DNA of 64,000 nt from an uncultured Bacteroidales bacterium (GTDB lineage Bacteria > Bacteroidota > Bacteroidia > Bacteroidales > Muribaculaceae), in contig CAJLWO010000006.1 in assembly GCA_905210435.1 (NCBI GenBank), forward strand, positions 1 to 64,000, in the 5' to 3' direction. The position numbers and the translations under genes are program-made. Under the pieces are notes generated by a model. It ran no database searches. It was given only the letters and a program-made list of their open reading frames with translations, and was not told the origin of the DNA. This document shows, piece by piece, positions 27,145 to 36,323 of this stretch (its first letter is position 1; each line of letters starts with the position of its first letter).

Positions 27145-27570
27145 TTATCTGATACGGTCGTATGACGACAGCGTGCGCTGGTCCTTACCGATACCCCTGT
27201 ATGCCAGAATGGCAAATATCAATGCGCCGACCAGCAGAAGTATGCCGCCTGCCCATACAAGCTCGACAGCGCCTTCAGGTGCGTTCGGACCATAGAGAAG
27301 GAATCCTCCGCACACAGCCGAGCAGCACATCAGGAGCATCGAAAGCAACGCTACTTTTTTCTGAAGTTTTAAATTTCGGTACATGAATATCGCAAGGAAA
27401 AGAAGTACTGCAATCAGAAGATTAAGGATTAAATAAACCGGGAAATCCTTCGGATGCAGATTTGCCACTTGTGAATCAACAGTCGCCGATGCGAACGGCA
27501 TGAAAGTGAACAGCGCCATCAGCACTGTCGCAATAAACAGAAATACTGTTTGCCATCTTTGTATTACCAT
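27145..27570 (-). CDS. DUF4293 family membrane protein
   Basis: This 141-aa protein has four hydrophobic helices (about 8-28, 43-63, 72-92, 107-127) and a short charged C terminus ending in SYDRIR. The N terminus MVIQRWQTVFLFIA is characteristic of DUF4293, a Bacteroidota-specific family usually found beside rpoD as here. The function is unknown. Confidence 0.8.
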   Translation of the reverse strand: MVIQRWQTVFLFIATVLMALFTFMPFASATVDSQVANLHPKDFPVYLILNLLIAVLLFLAIFMYRNLKLQKKVALLSMLLMCCSAVCGGFLLYGPNAPEGAVELVWAGGILLLVGALIFAILAYRGIGKDQRTLSSYDRIR

Positions 27571-27603
27571 GATTGTTTCGTTTTATAGTTTTATATTATT
27601 ATA

Positions 27604-29790
27604 TTATTCAACGTATCTTACCGCATCAATCACTAAAGGAAGTATTTTTTCGTCGACACCGAGCCGTCTGAGCGCCTCGCGGTCGTCCGAAATCTCCCTG
27701 ATAAATCCTGCCCACCGGTCGGGTGATGCTGTTATAAATTTGTTGTAATATGAAATCGCAGTACGGTAATCCTGCCGGGCGAGTGCCACATGTCCGCGGT
27801 TCAGATAATCGAGCGGCTGCGCACCGGCATCGATTATACGGTCATATATATTCTGCGCGCCATCGAAATCTTTCTGCATCAGAAGCGACCACGCAAGCGG
27901 TCTCATCGGCTTGTCGGAATTTTCGTCAAGATACTGCGCCTTATAGAATGCCTTTGCCGCATCTTCATATTTTCCGAGAGCCATAAGGCACTGTCCTATA
28001 TTCATCACGGTTGAAAACCTGTCAGGCTGCATCGTGTCAAGACGGCGGAAACAATCAAGCGCCTCGGCATAATTGCCAAGCTGTTTGTGAGCCACTGCCA
28101 GACGTTTTGTAGTCCACGCATTGTTTCCCGTAAGCAATTCCGACTGCTCATAATAAGTAATAGCCTGCTCTATATCCCCAAGTCTCTGCCGGCAATATCC
28201 CATTTTCTGATAAAGCGTCGCGTCAGGGAATATGTGTGCCTCCCGAAGTTTGAACACTCCGAACGCCTCCTTATAATATTTGTGCTTGAAATAAAACTCG
28301 CCGACAAGCTGGAGCGTAGAGTCTTCCAGGAAGTCGGACTGCAGCGGTTTCACCTCGATAAGATTAATCTCGGAAGCGAACGGATTTCGGAAATCATCCT
28401 TGCGTCGGAACAGCCGGAAGAAACGGTACAGATTCTGCACATACTTGTTCACGATATTCTTGCGGGTATCCGTCGACAGGTTAAGCGATGCATTCTGTAT
28501 TTCGGCCGCATTTATATTCTGCGCCTTTATCTGCGAAATCATCATATTGCGCTGCGCCTCGGGCATCGAAGCGAAAGCCAGCACAAAAGAGTATTTGTCG
28601 CTGTCACACATGAAAAACGACTGCGCGATAAGTTCGCCGAACACATTGGTATCATCGCCGAGCTGCGCCACTACCGAATTGTCGGAATGGAACGGCCGGA
28701 ACCAGTTAGCCGGATTATAAAAGAATGGATACGATTTGAGTTGCGAGAATGTGCCCATAAGCACATCACCACCCTCCTCCTGTATCTCCGAAAGCTCTTT
28801 CATCTTGTCCGCTATGCCCGACGAGTCAAGAAATTCCTGCCATTCCGGATTCTCTTCAAGCTCCGAAGGGTCGATACCCTCTCCGAAACCGGTCTTGATG
28901 CGTTTGTCGATTTCCGGTTTCATCTTAATCATCTCGGGAACTATCTCATCGCGCAGTTTTGATGCAATGCGTTCGGTATCGCGCGTACGTATCAGCTCCA
29001 GATACACCGTCTTTATATCCGACGACCATCCCGGAATATCACGCAACGCATCTATTCGTGCCGCTACATCCGAAGGCAACTCTTTGCCGCGATTCACATA
29101 AAGCAAAAGCAACAGTGCCGTCAGTGCCGTCATCTTAAGTTGCTCGTCGGCTGAATCAGACGCATATGTATTGGCAAGCACAATCGCGCGTCTGCTGTCA
29201 AAAAATTCAAAGCTGCCGAGCATTATCGCCGATACGGTGAGTATTTTCACATGCCCCGGTATCGACGCATCGTCCAGCAGGAGATTCAATGCTTTCTCAT
29301 CATCGGCCGAATACGGGAAACTGACCCATGCGCTCTCAAACAACGCTGTCTCCGCCGCCTCAATCTCAAGCGTCGACGCACCCTGCGCCACACCGGCAGC
29401 TACCGAAAACGCGTCATTCGACTGTAATATCCTGCGGTATCGGCCGATAGCCTCTGACACTGGCTGCACTTTCCCCGCCCGTATTGTAGTATAATATATC
29501 GACGAACCCGATTGAGTGTTGACAAGCCGGGTCAGACGGTCATAGATTACCCGCAGATCCTCCTTTATATTATTGTATATAATGTCACGGTGAGGGTCGG
29601 CCACACCATCCATTGCATATCGCAGCATATAACGGTATGCCTCCTCCACACGGGTGATGCGGTCAGTCACTTCCCACAGCATCTTTTTCTCCGAAATGGA
29701 TTTCAGCATGACGATCGCTTCATGGAGACGGCCCTGCGAAATTAATTTTTCGAATAATTCTTTTTTATTTAAAATATCGTTTTCTGCCAT
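27604..29790 (-). CDS. Large TPR-repeat protein
   Basis: This 728-aa soluble protein has no signal peptide. The first 450 residues are alpha-helical with no family I recognise, and a low-conservation acidic segment lies near 320-345. From about residue 510 to 690 there are tandem tetratricopeptide repeats (for example GDIEQAITYYEQSELL, GNYAEALDCFRRLDTM and GKYEDAAKAFYKAQYL), which usually serve as a scaffold. MAENDILNKKE is chosen as the start because it lies after the promoter box; the 18 residues upstream are rejected. Plus-strand frames inside it are shadows. No partner is obvious. Confidence 0.8.
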   Translation of the reverse strand: MAENDILNKKELFEKLISQGRLHEAIVMLKSISEKKMLWEVTDRITRVEEAYRYMLRYAMDGVADPHRDIIYNNIKEDLRVIYDRLTRLVNTQSGSSIYYTTIRAGKVQPVSEAIGRYRRILQSNDAFSVAAGVAQGASTLEIEAAETALFESAWVSFPYSADDEKALNLLLDDASIPGHVKILTVSAIMLGSFEFFDSRRAIVLANTYASDSADEQLKMTALTALLLLLYVNRGKELPSDVAARIDALRDIPGWSSDIKTVYLELIRTRDTERIASKLRDEIVPEMIKMKPEIDKRIKTGFGEGIDPSELEENPEWQEFLDSSGIADKMKELSEIQEEGGDVLMGTFSQLKSYPFFYNPANWFRPFHSDNSVVAQLGDDTNVFGELIAQSFFMCDSDKYSFVLAFASMPEAQRNMMISQIKAQNINAAEIQNASLNLSTDTRKNIVNKYVQNLYRFFRLFRRKDDFRNPFASEINLIEVKPLQSDFLEDSTLQLVGEFYFKHKYYKEAFGVFKLREAHIFPDATLYQKMGYCRQRLGDIEQAITYYEQSELLTGNNAWTTKRLAVAHKQLGNYAEALDCFRRLDTMQPDRFSTVMNIGQCLMALGKYEDAAKAFYKAQYLDENSDKPMRPLAWSLLMQKDFDGAQNIYDRIIDAGAQPLDYLNRGHVALARQDYRTAISYYNKFITASPDRWAGFIREISDDREALRRLGVDEKILPLVIDAVRYVE

Positions 29791-29808
29791 ACAAAATTCA
29801 TGTTTATG

Positions 29809-29816
29809 CAAAGATA
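29809..29816 (-). promoter_or_regulatory. -7 box for the TPR gene
   Basis: TATCTTTG on the minus strand, 18 bp upstream of the chosen start codon. Confidence 0.5.
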
Positions 29817-29900
29817 ACAAACATTGTTGCAAATATCTTGCCAAAAATAAAAATTATTGATTGGTGCCATCTTTTTTGACAAAAAAAATTCTTTGAAATC

Positions 29901-29934
29901 TTTTGCAAAGCTTAAAATTAAAACGTTATATTTG
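29901..29934 (+). promoter_or_regulatory. Promoter of gdhA
   Basis: TTTTG at 29901-29905, 21-nt spacer, TATATTTG at 29927-29934. The leader would be about 70 nt. Confidence 0.6.
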
Positions 29935-30013
29935 CATAAAAGATATCGGCTGACATTGCCGGTAAAATAATGAATAATATTTTCTATATACGTTAACCTA
30001 ATTTATAGAAATC

Positions 30014-31351
30014 ATGGACATCAATACCATCATCAGCAATCTGGAGGCAAAACACCCCGGCGAAAAGGAGTATCTGCAGGCAGTCAAGGAAGTGCTCCTT
30101 TCAGTAAAGGACGTCTATAACCAGCACCCTGAATTTGAAAGGAACAAAATCATAGAGCGCATGGTCGAGCCTGACCGTATCGTCACCTTCCGCGTGACAT
30201 GGCTCGATGACAAAGGCGAGGTTCAGAACAATATCGGCTACCGCGTACAATTCAACAACGCCATCGGCCCGTACAAGGGCGGCATCCGTTTCCATGCATC
30301 CGTCAACCTCTCAATCCTTAAATTCCTCGGCTTCGAGCAGACATTCAAAAATGCATTGACTACCCTCCCTATGGGTGGCGCCAAAGGCGGATCCGACTTC
30401 TCGCCGCGCGGCAAGAGCGACCGTGAAATCATGCGCTTCTGCCAGGCATTCATCCTCGGATTGTGGAAAAATCTCGGTCCCGATCGCGATGTTCCCGCAG
30501 GCGATATAGGCGTAGGCGGCCGTGAAGTAGGCTACATGTACGGCATGTACAAACGTCTCGTCAACGAACACACCGGCACATTCACCGGCAAAGGTCTCGA
30601 CTTCGGCGGTTCGCGCATACGTCCCGAAGCTACCGGATTCGGTGCACTCTATTTCGTACAGAACGTCCTCGCACGCAAAGGCGAGACACTCGAAGGCAAG
30701 ACCGTGGCTATTTCCGGTTTCGGAAACGTGGCATGGGGTGCCGCACTCAAAGCCAACGAACTCGGCGCGAAAGTTGTCACCATCTCAGGCCCCGACGGTT
30801 ACATCTATGACCCCGAAGGTATAAGCGGTGACAAGATCAACACCATGCTTGAGCTGCGTGCCACAGGCGAAGATATCGTTGAACCGTACATCGAAAAACA
30901 TCCCAACGCCAAATTCTTCCCCGGCAAAAAACCGTGGGAACAGAAAGTTGACATCGCCCTCCCCTGCGCTACTCAGAACGAACTTAACGGCGACGACGCC
31001 AAGCAGTTGATTGCCAACAAAGTTCAGCTCGTGGCCGAAGTATCCAACATGGGATGTACCCCCGAAGCTATCGATGCATTCATCGAAAACCGTATCACAT
31101 ACGCTCCCGGAAAAGCTGTCAACGCAGGAGGTGTAGCTACTTCGGGGCTTGAAATGAGCCAGAATGCAATGCACCTGCAGTGGGCAGCCGAAGAGGTTGA
31201 CCAGCGTCTGCACGGTATCATGAACGACATTCACCATCAGTGCGTAAAATATGGCGAAGAGCCCGACGGCTACATCAACTACATGAAAGGCGCCAACATT
31301 GCCGGCTTCATGAAAGTAGCGAACGCGATGATGGAGCAGGGCGTCTGCTGA
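30014..31351 (+). CDS. gdhA: Glutamate dehydrogenase (hexameric, NADP type)
   Basis: This 445-aa enzyme makes glutamate from 2-oxoglutarate and ammonia and is the main ammonia entry in many gut Bacteroidota. The catalytic region PMGGAKGGSDFSPRGKS near residues 118-134 holds the active lysine. GDIGVGGREVGYM and the Rossmann loop ISGFGNVAWGAA follow, and the C-terminal VNAGGVATSGLEMSQNA is intact. The 445-residue length fits the small hexameric class. A strong terminator follows. Confidence 0.96.
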   Translation: MDINTIISNLEAKHPGEKEYLQAVKEVLLSVKDVYNQHPEFERNKIIERMVEPDRIVTFRVTWLDDKGEVQNNIGYRVQFNNAIGPYKGGIRFHASVNLSILKFLGFEQTFKNALTTLPMGGAKGGSDFSPRGKSDREIMRFCQAFILGLWKNLGPDRDVPAGDIGVGGREVGYMYGMYKRLVNEHTGTFTGKGLDFGGSRIRPEATGFGALYFVQNVLARKGETLEGKTVAISGFGNVAWGAALKANELGAKVVTISGPDGYIYDPEGISGDKINTMLELRATGEDIVEPYIEKHPNAKFFPGKKPWEQKVDIALPCATQNELNGDDAKQLIANKVQLVAEVSNMGCTPEAIDAFIENRITYAPGKAVNAGGVATSGLEMSQNAMHLQWAAEEVDQRLHGIMNDIHHQCVKYGEEPDGYINYMKGANIAGFMKVANAMMEQGVC

Positions 31352-31379
31352 TCATACCTGCGCTAAGGTGATTTACAGT

Positions 31380-31419
31380 AAAAGCGATGTGCCATTTAAT
31401 ATATCGGCGCATCGCTTTT
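31380..31419 (+). terminator. Terminator of gdhA
   Basis: AAAAGCGATGTGCC pairs with GGCGCATCGCTTTT with one wobble pair. The T-run lies at the end of the stem. Confidence 0.85.
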
Positions 31420-31491
31420 CTCATTGGCGGCTGACATATGCCGCTTCTATCCAAAGAGAGTGCAGCATAACTAAAAACTCAAGTATTGTCG

Positions 31492-34251
31492 TTACTTGTT
31501 GAGATTGTAGTATTCCATATATTTCATACCTACGTCAGGGATGTCGGTAGTGATGAAATCGATACCTTTGTTAATCCATTCGCCGAACTCTTCATTGGAT
31601 CTGATAGTCCAGACATTGACTACAAGACCGAGTTTATGTGCATCGTCAATAAATGTGGGATTGGAAGTGAGCATATTTCCGTTGTAATCGATGGAAATAC
31701 CGCCATCGTTGTTAAGCTGTGCCGGCGTGCGCACCTGCGATGCATTGTCACAAAGGAACTGCACCATTATCTCGGGATATGCAGCTGCAAGAGCCTTACA
31801 TGTGGCATAATCAAATGCGATATACTCTACTTTGTCTTCCACGCCTGCCGCTTTGACTGCCTCTACTGCTGCCATAGCAGCCTCGATTGTACGGGCCTCG
31901 GTAGAATGGGTCTTTATTTCTACAATGAGTTTACAGTAATCGCTCTCTTTGAGTATTTCGAGATAATCTGCAAACGCAGGTATTTTCTCTCCGTTTGACA
32001 AAGTCTTCTCTTTTACGTCATTATAATTGGAGTCCTGAATCGTGACACCGCCAATCGACGGATCATGGTTGACGACAAGGACATTGTCTTTTGTCAGCCA
32101 TATATCTGTTTCGGAGCCGTATGCTTTCAGTTCTATTGCATTGCGCAGAGCCGCACGTGAATTTTGTGCCGCGCCCTCTTTTGCCCAATATCCGCGGTGA
32201 GCGATAATATTAGCCCTGCTTTCAAACTTTTTGACACGTAGGAAGTCCACCGAGCCGATAAGCTGAACGCGCTCCCCGCGTTTGAGCATTACATTGAACG
32301 TGCCGCTCTTCACATCCTCGGGAAGGGTGACAGTTATGCCCTCAGTCCCGTTTATCGTTGCAGGAAGTTCCCATCGGGTTGTGCCGCTCTCGAACACAAT
32401 CATATCACCATCCTCAAAACCGTCACCATAAATCGGGTAAACTGCGCCGGCTTTTACCTGCACATTCGCGAGTAATGTGACATTCTCGATAGCGGGATGA
32501 GTAGCGGCCACACCTTCTTCTACATCCTTGTAAAGGAGTTGTGCCTGTTCGGCTGTCAGCGCATCGTCATATATTCGTGCCAGCACAATCTTGCCGTTGA
32601 TGCCGTTCTGCACTCCGGTAGTCTTATTGCCTCCCTTTACACATGCATCGCCGCCGATACAGAAGAAGTTTGCGCCATCCTTGGCCGGAATATAGTTGCT
32701 TCCGGCAATGTCGATTTCATTCTTAAGTGCGCCATTGACATAGATTCTTGCCTTTTGGGCATCTTTGTCCCATACTCCGACTATATGGTAATAAGCATAC
32801 GGTTCGGGCACCACATCGCTTGCCGCCCATTGCCACGAGCTGTTTGTACCGGTTGAAATGTTGGGAAGGAATGTCAGTGAGTTCAGACTGTTGGGACCGT
32901 TCCATGACGTCTTTACCATTATGCCTGTACCGCCCGCTTCATGCGATGCGAATACCTTTGCCTCCACATTCTGGATCGTTCCGGTGTACTCGGGCATGAA
33001 CATCACTTCAAGAGTATGTCCGTTGGCAAGCGCGTCCTTAAAATCCTGGTTGTTGCTGTAGTCGATACGATAGAACTGCTCGGCTACATCACTGTTGCCC
33101 CACTTGTTGCCGGTCAGCTTTGTCACATAACGGTTGAACACATCGCTCCACTCGGTTGTAGCCTCACCGCCGCGTTCCACTTCAAAACCCATTGGCGATA
33201 CATCTTCCGCTGTACCGTCAGCCTTGAACACTACATCAAGCAGATCGGCCTTAGGCATGGGGTTCGGCTCGGTGATTTCTACTGCCTTATAGAGAAGAGC
33301 TGCTTGCTCGGCCGTCAGCGCATCGTCATATATTCGGGCCAGTACAATACGTCCGTTGATACCGTTCTGCACACCGGTAGTCTTATTGCCGCCCGGTACA
33401 CATGCATCACCGCCGATACAGAAGAAGTTTGCGCCATCTTTGGCCGGAATATAGTTGCTCCCGGCGATGTCGATTTCATTCTTAAGCTCTCCGTTGACAT
33501 ATATATCAGCCTTTTGGGCATCCTTGTTCCATACACCCACTACATGGTAATAGGAATTTGATTCCGGAACGACGTCACTTGCCGCCCATTGCCATGAGCT
33601 GTTGGTACCGGTTGAAACATTGGGAAGGAATGTAAGGGCATTCAGCTTGTTGGGACCGCTCCACGACGCCTTGAACATGATGCCGGTTCCTCCCGCTTCA
33701 TGCGATGCGAATACCTTTGCTTCGGCATCGGGTAGTGTCGTATATTCGGGCATGAACAGCACTTCGAGAGTATGTCCGTCGGCAAGCGCGTCCTTAAAAT
33801 CCTGATTGTTGCTGTAGTCTATGCGATAGAACTGCTCGGCTACGTCACCGTTACCCCACTTGTTGTCGGACAGCTTTGCCACATAACGCTTGTAGGTATC
33901 GCTCCATTCGGTCGTAGCCGTGCCGCCACGCTCCACTTCGAATTTCATAGGCGATACATCCTCCGCAGTGCCGTCAGCCTTGAACACTACATCAAGCAGA
34001 TCAGCCTTCGGCATCGGAGACGTAAATGTTATGGAATCCACCTCTTCCGGAGAAAATGAATAGATAGTATTGCCGTCCGCATCAATAGCATTCAGCATAT
34101 CGCCTGCACCTTTCACAATGCGGTCCGTATTCTCTGCAGGAATAACCTGCACCACTTCGCCGTTACGATGGAAATATAAGAAATCTGCTGCATAAATTGA
34201 TATTGCAGCCGCACCCATGGCGAGCAATGATATTGTCTTGAACTTTTTCAT
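31492..34251 (-). CDS. Secreted glycerophosphodiester phosphodiesterase with duplicated LamG domains
   Basis: This 919-aa exported protein has a signal peptide to about residue 22 and a small beta module (23-78). Two nearly identical 252-aa LamG/concanavalin-like domains follow (80-331 and 332-579, roughly 85% identical by eye), then an IPT/TIG-like segment (about 585-675) and a GDPD TIM barrel (680-910). Catalytic residues are H685/R686 (HRGYW), E714 and D716 (ETDIW) and H729 (NHDP). It should cut glycerophosphodiesters, possibly from lipids or teichoic-like polymers, while the LamG pair binds glycans. No Por tail is seen, unlike its operon mates. Last gene of the operon, 2 bp after the preceding gene. 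Confidence 0.88.
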   Translation of the reverse strand: MKKFKTISLLAMGAAAISIYAADFLYFHRNGEVVQVIPAENTDRIVKGAGDMLNAIDADGNTIYSFSPEEVDSITFTSPMPKADLLDVVFKADGTAEDVSPMKFEVERGGTATTEWSDTYKRYVAKLSDNKWGNGDVAEQFYRIDYSNNQDFKDALADGHTLEVLFMPEYTTLPDAEAKVFASHEAGGTGIMFKASWSGPNKLNALTFLPNVSTGTNSSWQWAASDVVPESNSYYHVVGVWNKDAQKADIYVNGELKNEIDIAGSNYIPAKDGANFFCIGGDACVPGGNKTTGVQNGINGRIVLARIYDDALTAEQAALLYKAVEITEPNPMPKADLLDVVFKADGTAEDVSPMGFEVERGGEATTEWSDVFNRYVTKLTGNKWGNSDVAEQFYRIDYSNNQDFKDALANGHTLEVMFMPEYTGTIQNVEAKVFASHEAGGTGIMVKTSWNGPNSLNSLTFLPNISTGTNSSWQWAASDVVPEPYAYYHIVGVWDKDAQKARIYVNGALKNEIDIAGSNYIPAKDGANFFCIGGDACVKGGNKTTGVQNGINGKIVLARIYDDALTAEQAQLLYKDVEEGVAATHPAIENVTLLANVQVKAGAVYPIYGDGFEDGDMIVFESGTTRWELPATINGTEGITVTLPEDVKSGTFNVMLKRGERVQLIGSVDFLRVKKFESRANIIAHRGYWAKEGAAQNSRAALRNAIELKAYGSETDIWLTKDNVLVVNHDPSIGGVTIQDSNYNDVKEKTLSNGEKIPAFADYLEILKESDYCKLIVEIKTHSTEARTIEAAMAAVEAVKAAGVEDKVEYIAFDYATCKALAAAYPEIMVQFLCDNASQVRTPAQLNNDGGISIDYNGNMLTSNPTFIDDAHKLGLVVNVWTIRSNEEFGEWINKGIDFITTDIPDVGMKYMEYYNLNK
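32530..34014 (-). repeat. Intragenic tandem duplication, about 750 bp unit
   Basis: The two LamG domains are encoded by adjacent units (34014-33259 and 33258-about 32530). Their translations differ at roughly 33 of 245 positions, with one single-residue indel near EYTTLPDAEAK/EYTGTIQNVEAK. The nucleotide stretches are also visibly alike. Confidence 0.9.
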
Positions 34252-34253
34252 GG

Positions 34254-34727
34254 CTATCTGACAATTTTATAAGTTTGGGAAATACCGCCTGCCTCCACTA
34301 CCACAATATTGAGGCCGCGGGTGTTGACTGTCATCGTTGCCGCACATGCCGCCGGCGCGCAATGGCCTGTCATTTCTCCGAGTACATTATATATACGGAT
34401 TTCTGCTATTTCTGACGTGCTTGTCACTGACAGTATATCACCAATAAGTCTTACGGTAGCAGTGGTATTTTCAATTGAGGAAACGCTGCTCGAACCGATA
34501 GGCTTAAATGCGAAATAGCCCAACTGGGATAAATCTATATCCACACTCTCTCCCTTTTGGGGCACAAGTATTATATTGCCGTTATTAAACTCAATACGTT
34601 TTACTTCCGTTGTCGTACCCAATACGGTACCTGCCGGAGAGTAAACATACACATCCTTGGCTTCGGCGTTAAACGACGCCATCAGGCCAATCCCTGCAAA
34701 GATGAAGGGGAAAATTCTGTGTTTCAT
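34254..34727 (-). CDS. Small secreted protein with a Por-type C-terminal tail
   Basis: This 157-aa protein has a signal peptide ending near FNAEA. An N-terminal module (DVYVYSPAGTVLGTT to YFAFKP, about 24-92) resembles the module in the neighbouring GDPD protein. The C-terminal domain (about 100-157) has IAEIRIYNVLGE and ends TYKIVR, as in type IX secretion tails. There is no enzyme domain. It could be a surface-binding or adaptor protein. It lies in the same operon, 2 bp before the GDPD gene. Confidence 0.7.
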   Translation of the reverse strand: MKHRIFPFIFAGIGLMASFNAEAKDVYVYSPAGTVLGTTTEVKRIEFNNGNIILVPQKGESVDIDLSQLGYFAFKPIGSSSVSSIENTTATVRLIGDILSVTSTSEIAEIRIYNVLGEMTGHCAPAACAATMTVNTRGLNIVVVEAGGISQTYKIVR

Positions 34728-34928
34728 GGGTAATAATTTTATTTGACAGATTGAAGCGGAGAGCTCCGCCTCTTTAAAAATTTAATTGTATTTAAGGTGT
34801 TGCAATACTCTGATTTCTACGGCTAAAGACCGCGGCTGCCACGTCGCGACGGCTGATTGTTATCAACCTTGTAGTAGCCGCGGTTTTTAACACGGTAAAT
34901 TATCCAGAGGATAGCTTATCTGACGATA
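34728..34928. other. Intergenic region with GC-rich stems
   Basis: This 200-bp gap inside the operon contains GCGGAGAGCTCCGC (34757-34770) and a long-range ACCGCGGCT/AGCCGCGGT pair (about 34828-34884). On the minus strand only CTTTAG follows the latter, so any termination would be partial. It may tune expression of the last two genes. Confidence 0.4.
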
Positions 34929-36314
34929 CTAAATCTTTACTTTATAGATTTTATCCACAGATACACCTGCGACCGATACCACGTAGATACCGCTTGAAAG
35001 ATTGGCGGCTACAATCCCTTTGGTGATGCCGTTCTTTTGGGACACGACATTTCCTGCAAGGTTTACGACTTTGACATTGACAGGCTCCGGAGAGTATGTC
35101 AGTTCGACCATATGGCCACCGCATGATAACTTCACAATATCCGTATCGGCAGCACCGACACCTGCGGTCCCGTTGCCATTGTTGCCATTTGATATAGCCT
35201 GATGGGGAGAAAGATACTCTACAGTCATCGTTTCATTTCTGGTATCGACAGTGATCTTGTAATTACCGTCTTTTGTAATTTTCCATTTAGTGTCACCGCC
35301 GTCGGTAGTTCTGATAGGAACAGTTCCTTCGGCCAAAGTATCCTCGATATACGGGTGATACGTTTCATCGGTCCAGCTCTTCTCGGTGAGTATCTTGAAC
35401 CTGTCAGGCTCGGTATCGCCGTCCCAGCCCATTCTGAGCTCGCCTTCCCATATCAGTTCGTCAGGATTCTCGGGGTTAGGATAGAATGCGCAGATACTGT
35501 CGTCCGAATAATCCCACGACCGCTCCAGGCAACCGCCTACAAGATACAGGTACTTACGCTGCGTATGTTTTCTCCCCATATATTTATTATCGCTGCATGA
35601 TATATACACGATATAATCGCCGGGAACTGAAACGCTCCACCCGCGTGCATCGGCATCGGTTGTAACGCATAATTTGGATACCATACCCCTGCCGAATGAC
35701 ACGTCGACATCTTCAAACATCGGTACGAAATAGCGGGTGTCGTCGCCTTTGACAGGAGTATCCATCAGTATTATATTGCCCGCTTTGCACGCAAGGCTCT
35801 GCTTGAACTCAAAATTCTCGATTTTCGACATCTCGATTACCTGATTGTCAACAGCGGAACCGGTGACATAATATTTGTCGGGGTAAGTCGGCTCGGGAAG
35901 CGGTTTGGTAAGAGATACGCTCATGCTCCTCAGGTCTACTGTAAGGACATATTCTCCGGTTTCATTAACATTGAATTTATTGTCAAGCACATCGGGTAGT
36001 TGCCAGTTGGCATAGAAGTCAAGGTGGTGTATCTCCCCTTCCTTTATCAGCTCATCCTTGGTAGTGGCGACTATATGCTTGTGCCACCCGTCAGTTGAGT
36101 TCATAAATTTGAACGGCTCGCCGGCAGTAAGCTTACCGGTCCACATAAAGACGCCGCGGTCGATTTTATTCATCGGCGTAGCACCGATGTTCCACCCGCC
36201 CTTTACTGCAGTTCCTACAATATACAGCTGAGTGTACTCTATCGAATTTGACATGCCGGCAAATACCGACAGACTGCATAAAAAGACAGTCAATAATGAT
36301 ATTAGTTTCTTCAT
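34929..36314 (-). CDS. SusE/SusF-like surface glycan-binding protein with Por tail
   Basis: This 461-aa secreted protein (signal peptide to about 19) has three Ig-like starch-binding repeats near residues 28-120, 145-240 and 255-370. Each starts with a Y-V/L-x-G strand (YIVGTAVKGGWN, YYVTGSA, YLVGGC), and aromatic residues and FKF/FKI motifs are present as in SusE/SusF. A Gly/Asn-rich linker near 380-388 precedes a C-terminal Por-type tail with VNVKVVNLAGNVV, SSGIYVVSV and YKVKI. The N terminus lacks a clear lipobox cysteine, so export by type IX secretion instead of lipid anchoring is likely. The gene begins 10 bp after the GH31 stop. Confidence 0.8.
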   Translation of the reverse strand: MKKLISLLTVFLCSLSVFAGMSNSIEYTQLYIVGTAVKGGWNIGATPMNKIDRGVFMWTGKLTAGEPFKFMNSTDGWHKHIVATTKDELIKEGEIHHLDFYANWQLPDVLDNKFNVNETGEYVLTVDLRSMSVSLTKPLPEPTYPDKYYVTGSAVDNQVIEMSKIENFEFKQSLACKAGNIILMDTPVKGDDTRYFVPMFEDVDVSFGRGMVSKLCVTTDADARGWSVSVPGDYIVYISCSDNKYMGRKHTQRKYLYLVGGCLERSWDYSDDSICAFYPNPENPDELIWEGELRMGWDGDTEPDRFKILTEKSWTDETYHPYIEDTLAEGTVPIRTTDGGDTKWKITKDGNYKITVDTRNETMTVEYLSPHQAISNGNNGNGTAGVGAADTDIVKLSCGGHMVELTYSPEPVNVKVVNLAGNVVSQKNGITKGIVAANLSSGIYVVSVAGVSVDKIYKVKI

Positions 36315-36323
36315 GGCTATAGT

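Noticed and set aside
28087..28962. Long plus-strand frame (291 aa) opposite the TPR gene
   Set aside because: It lies fully inside the minus-strand TPR gene, has no family motif, and its composition looks like reverse-strand codon bias.
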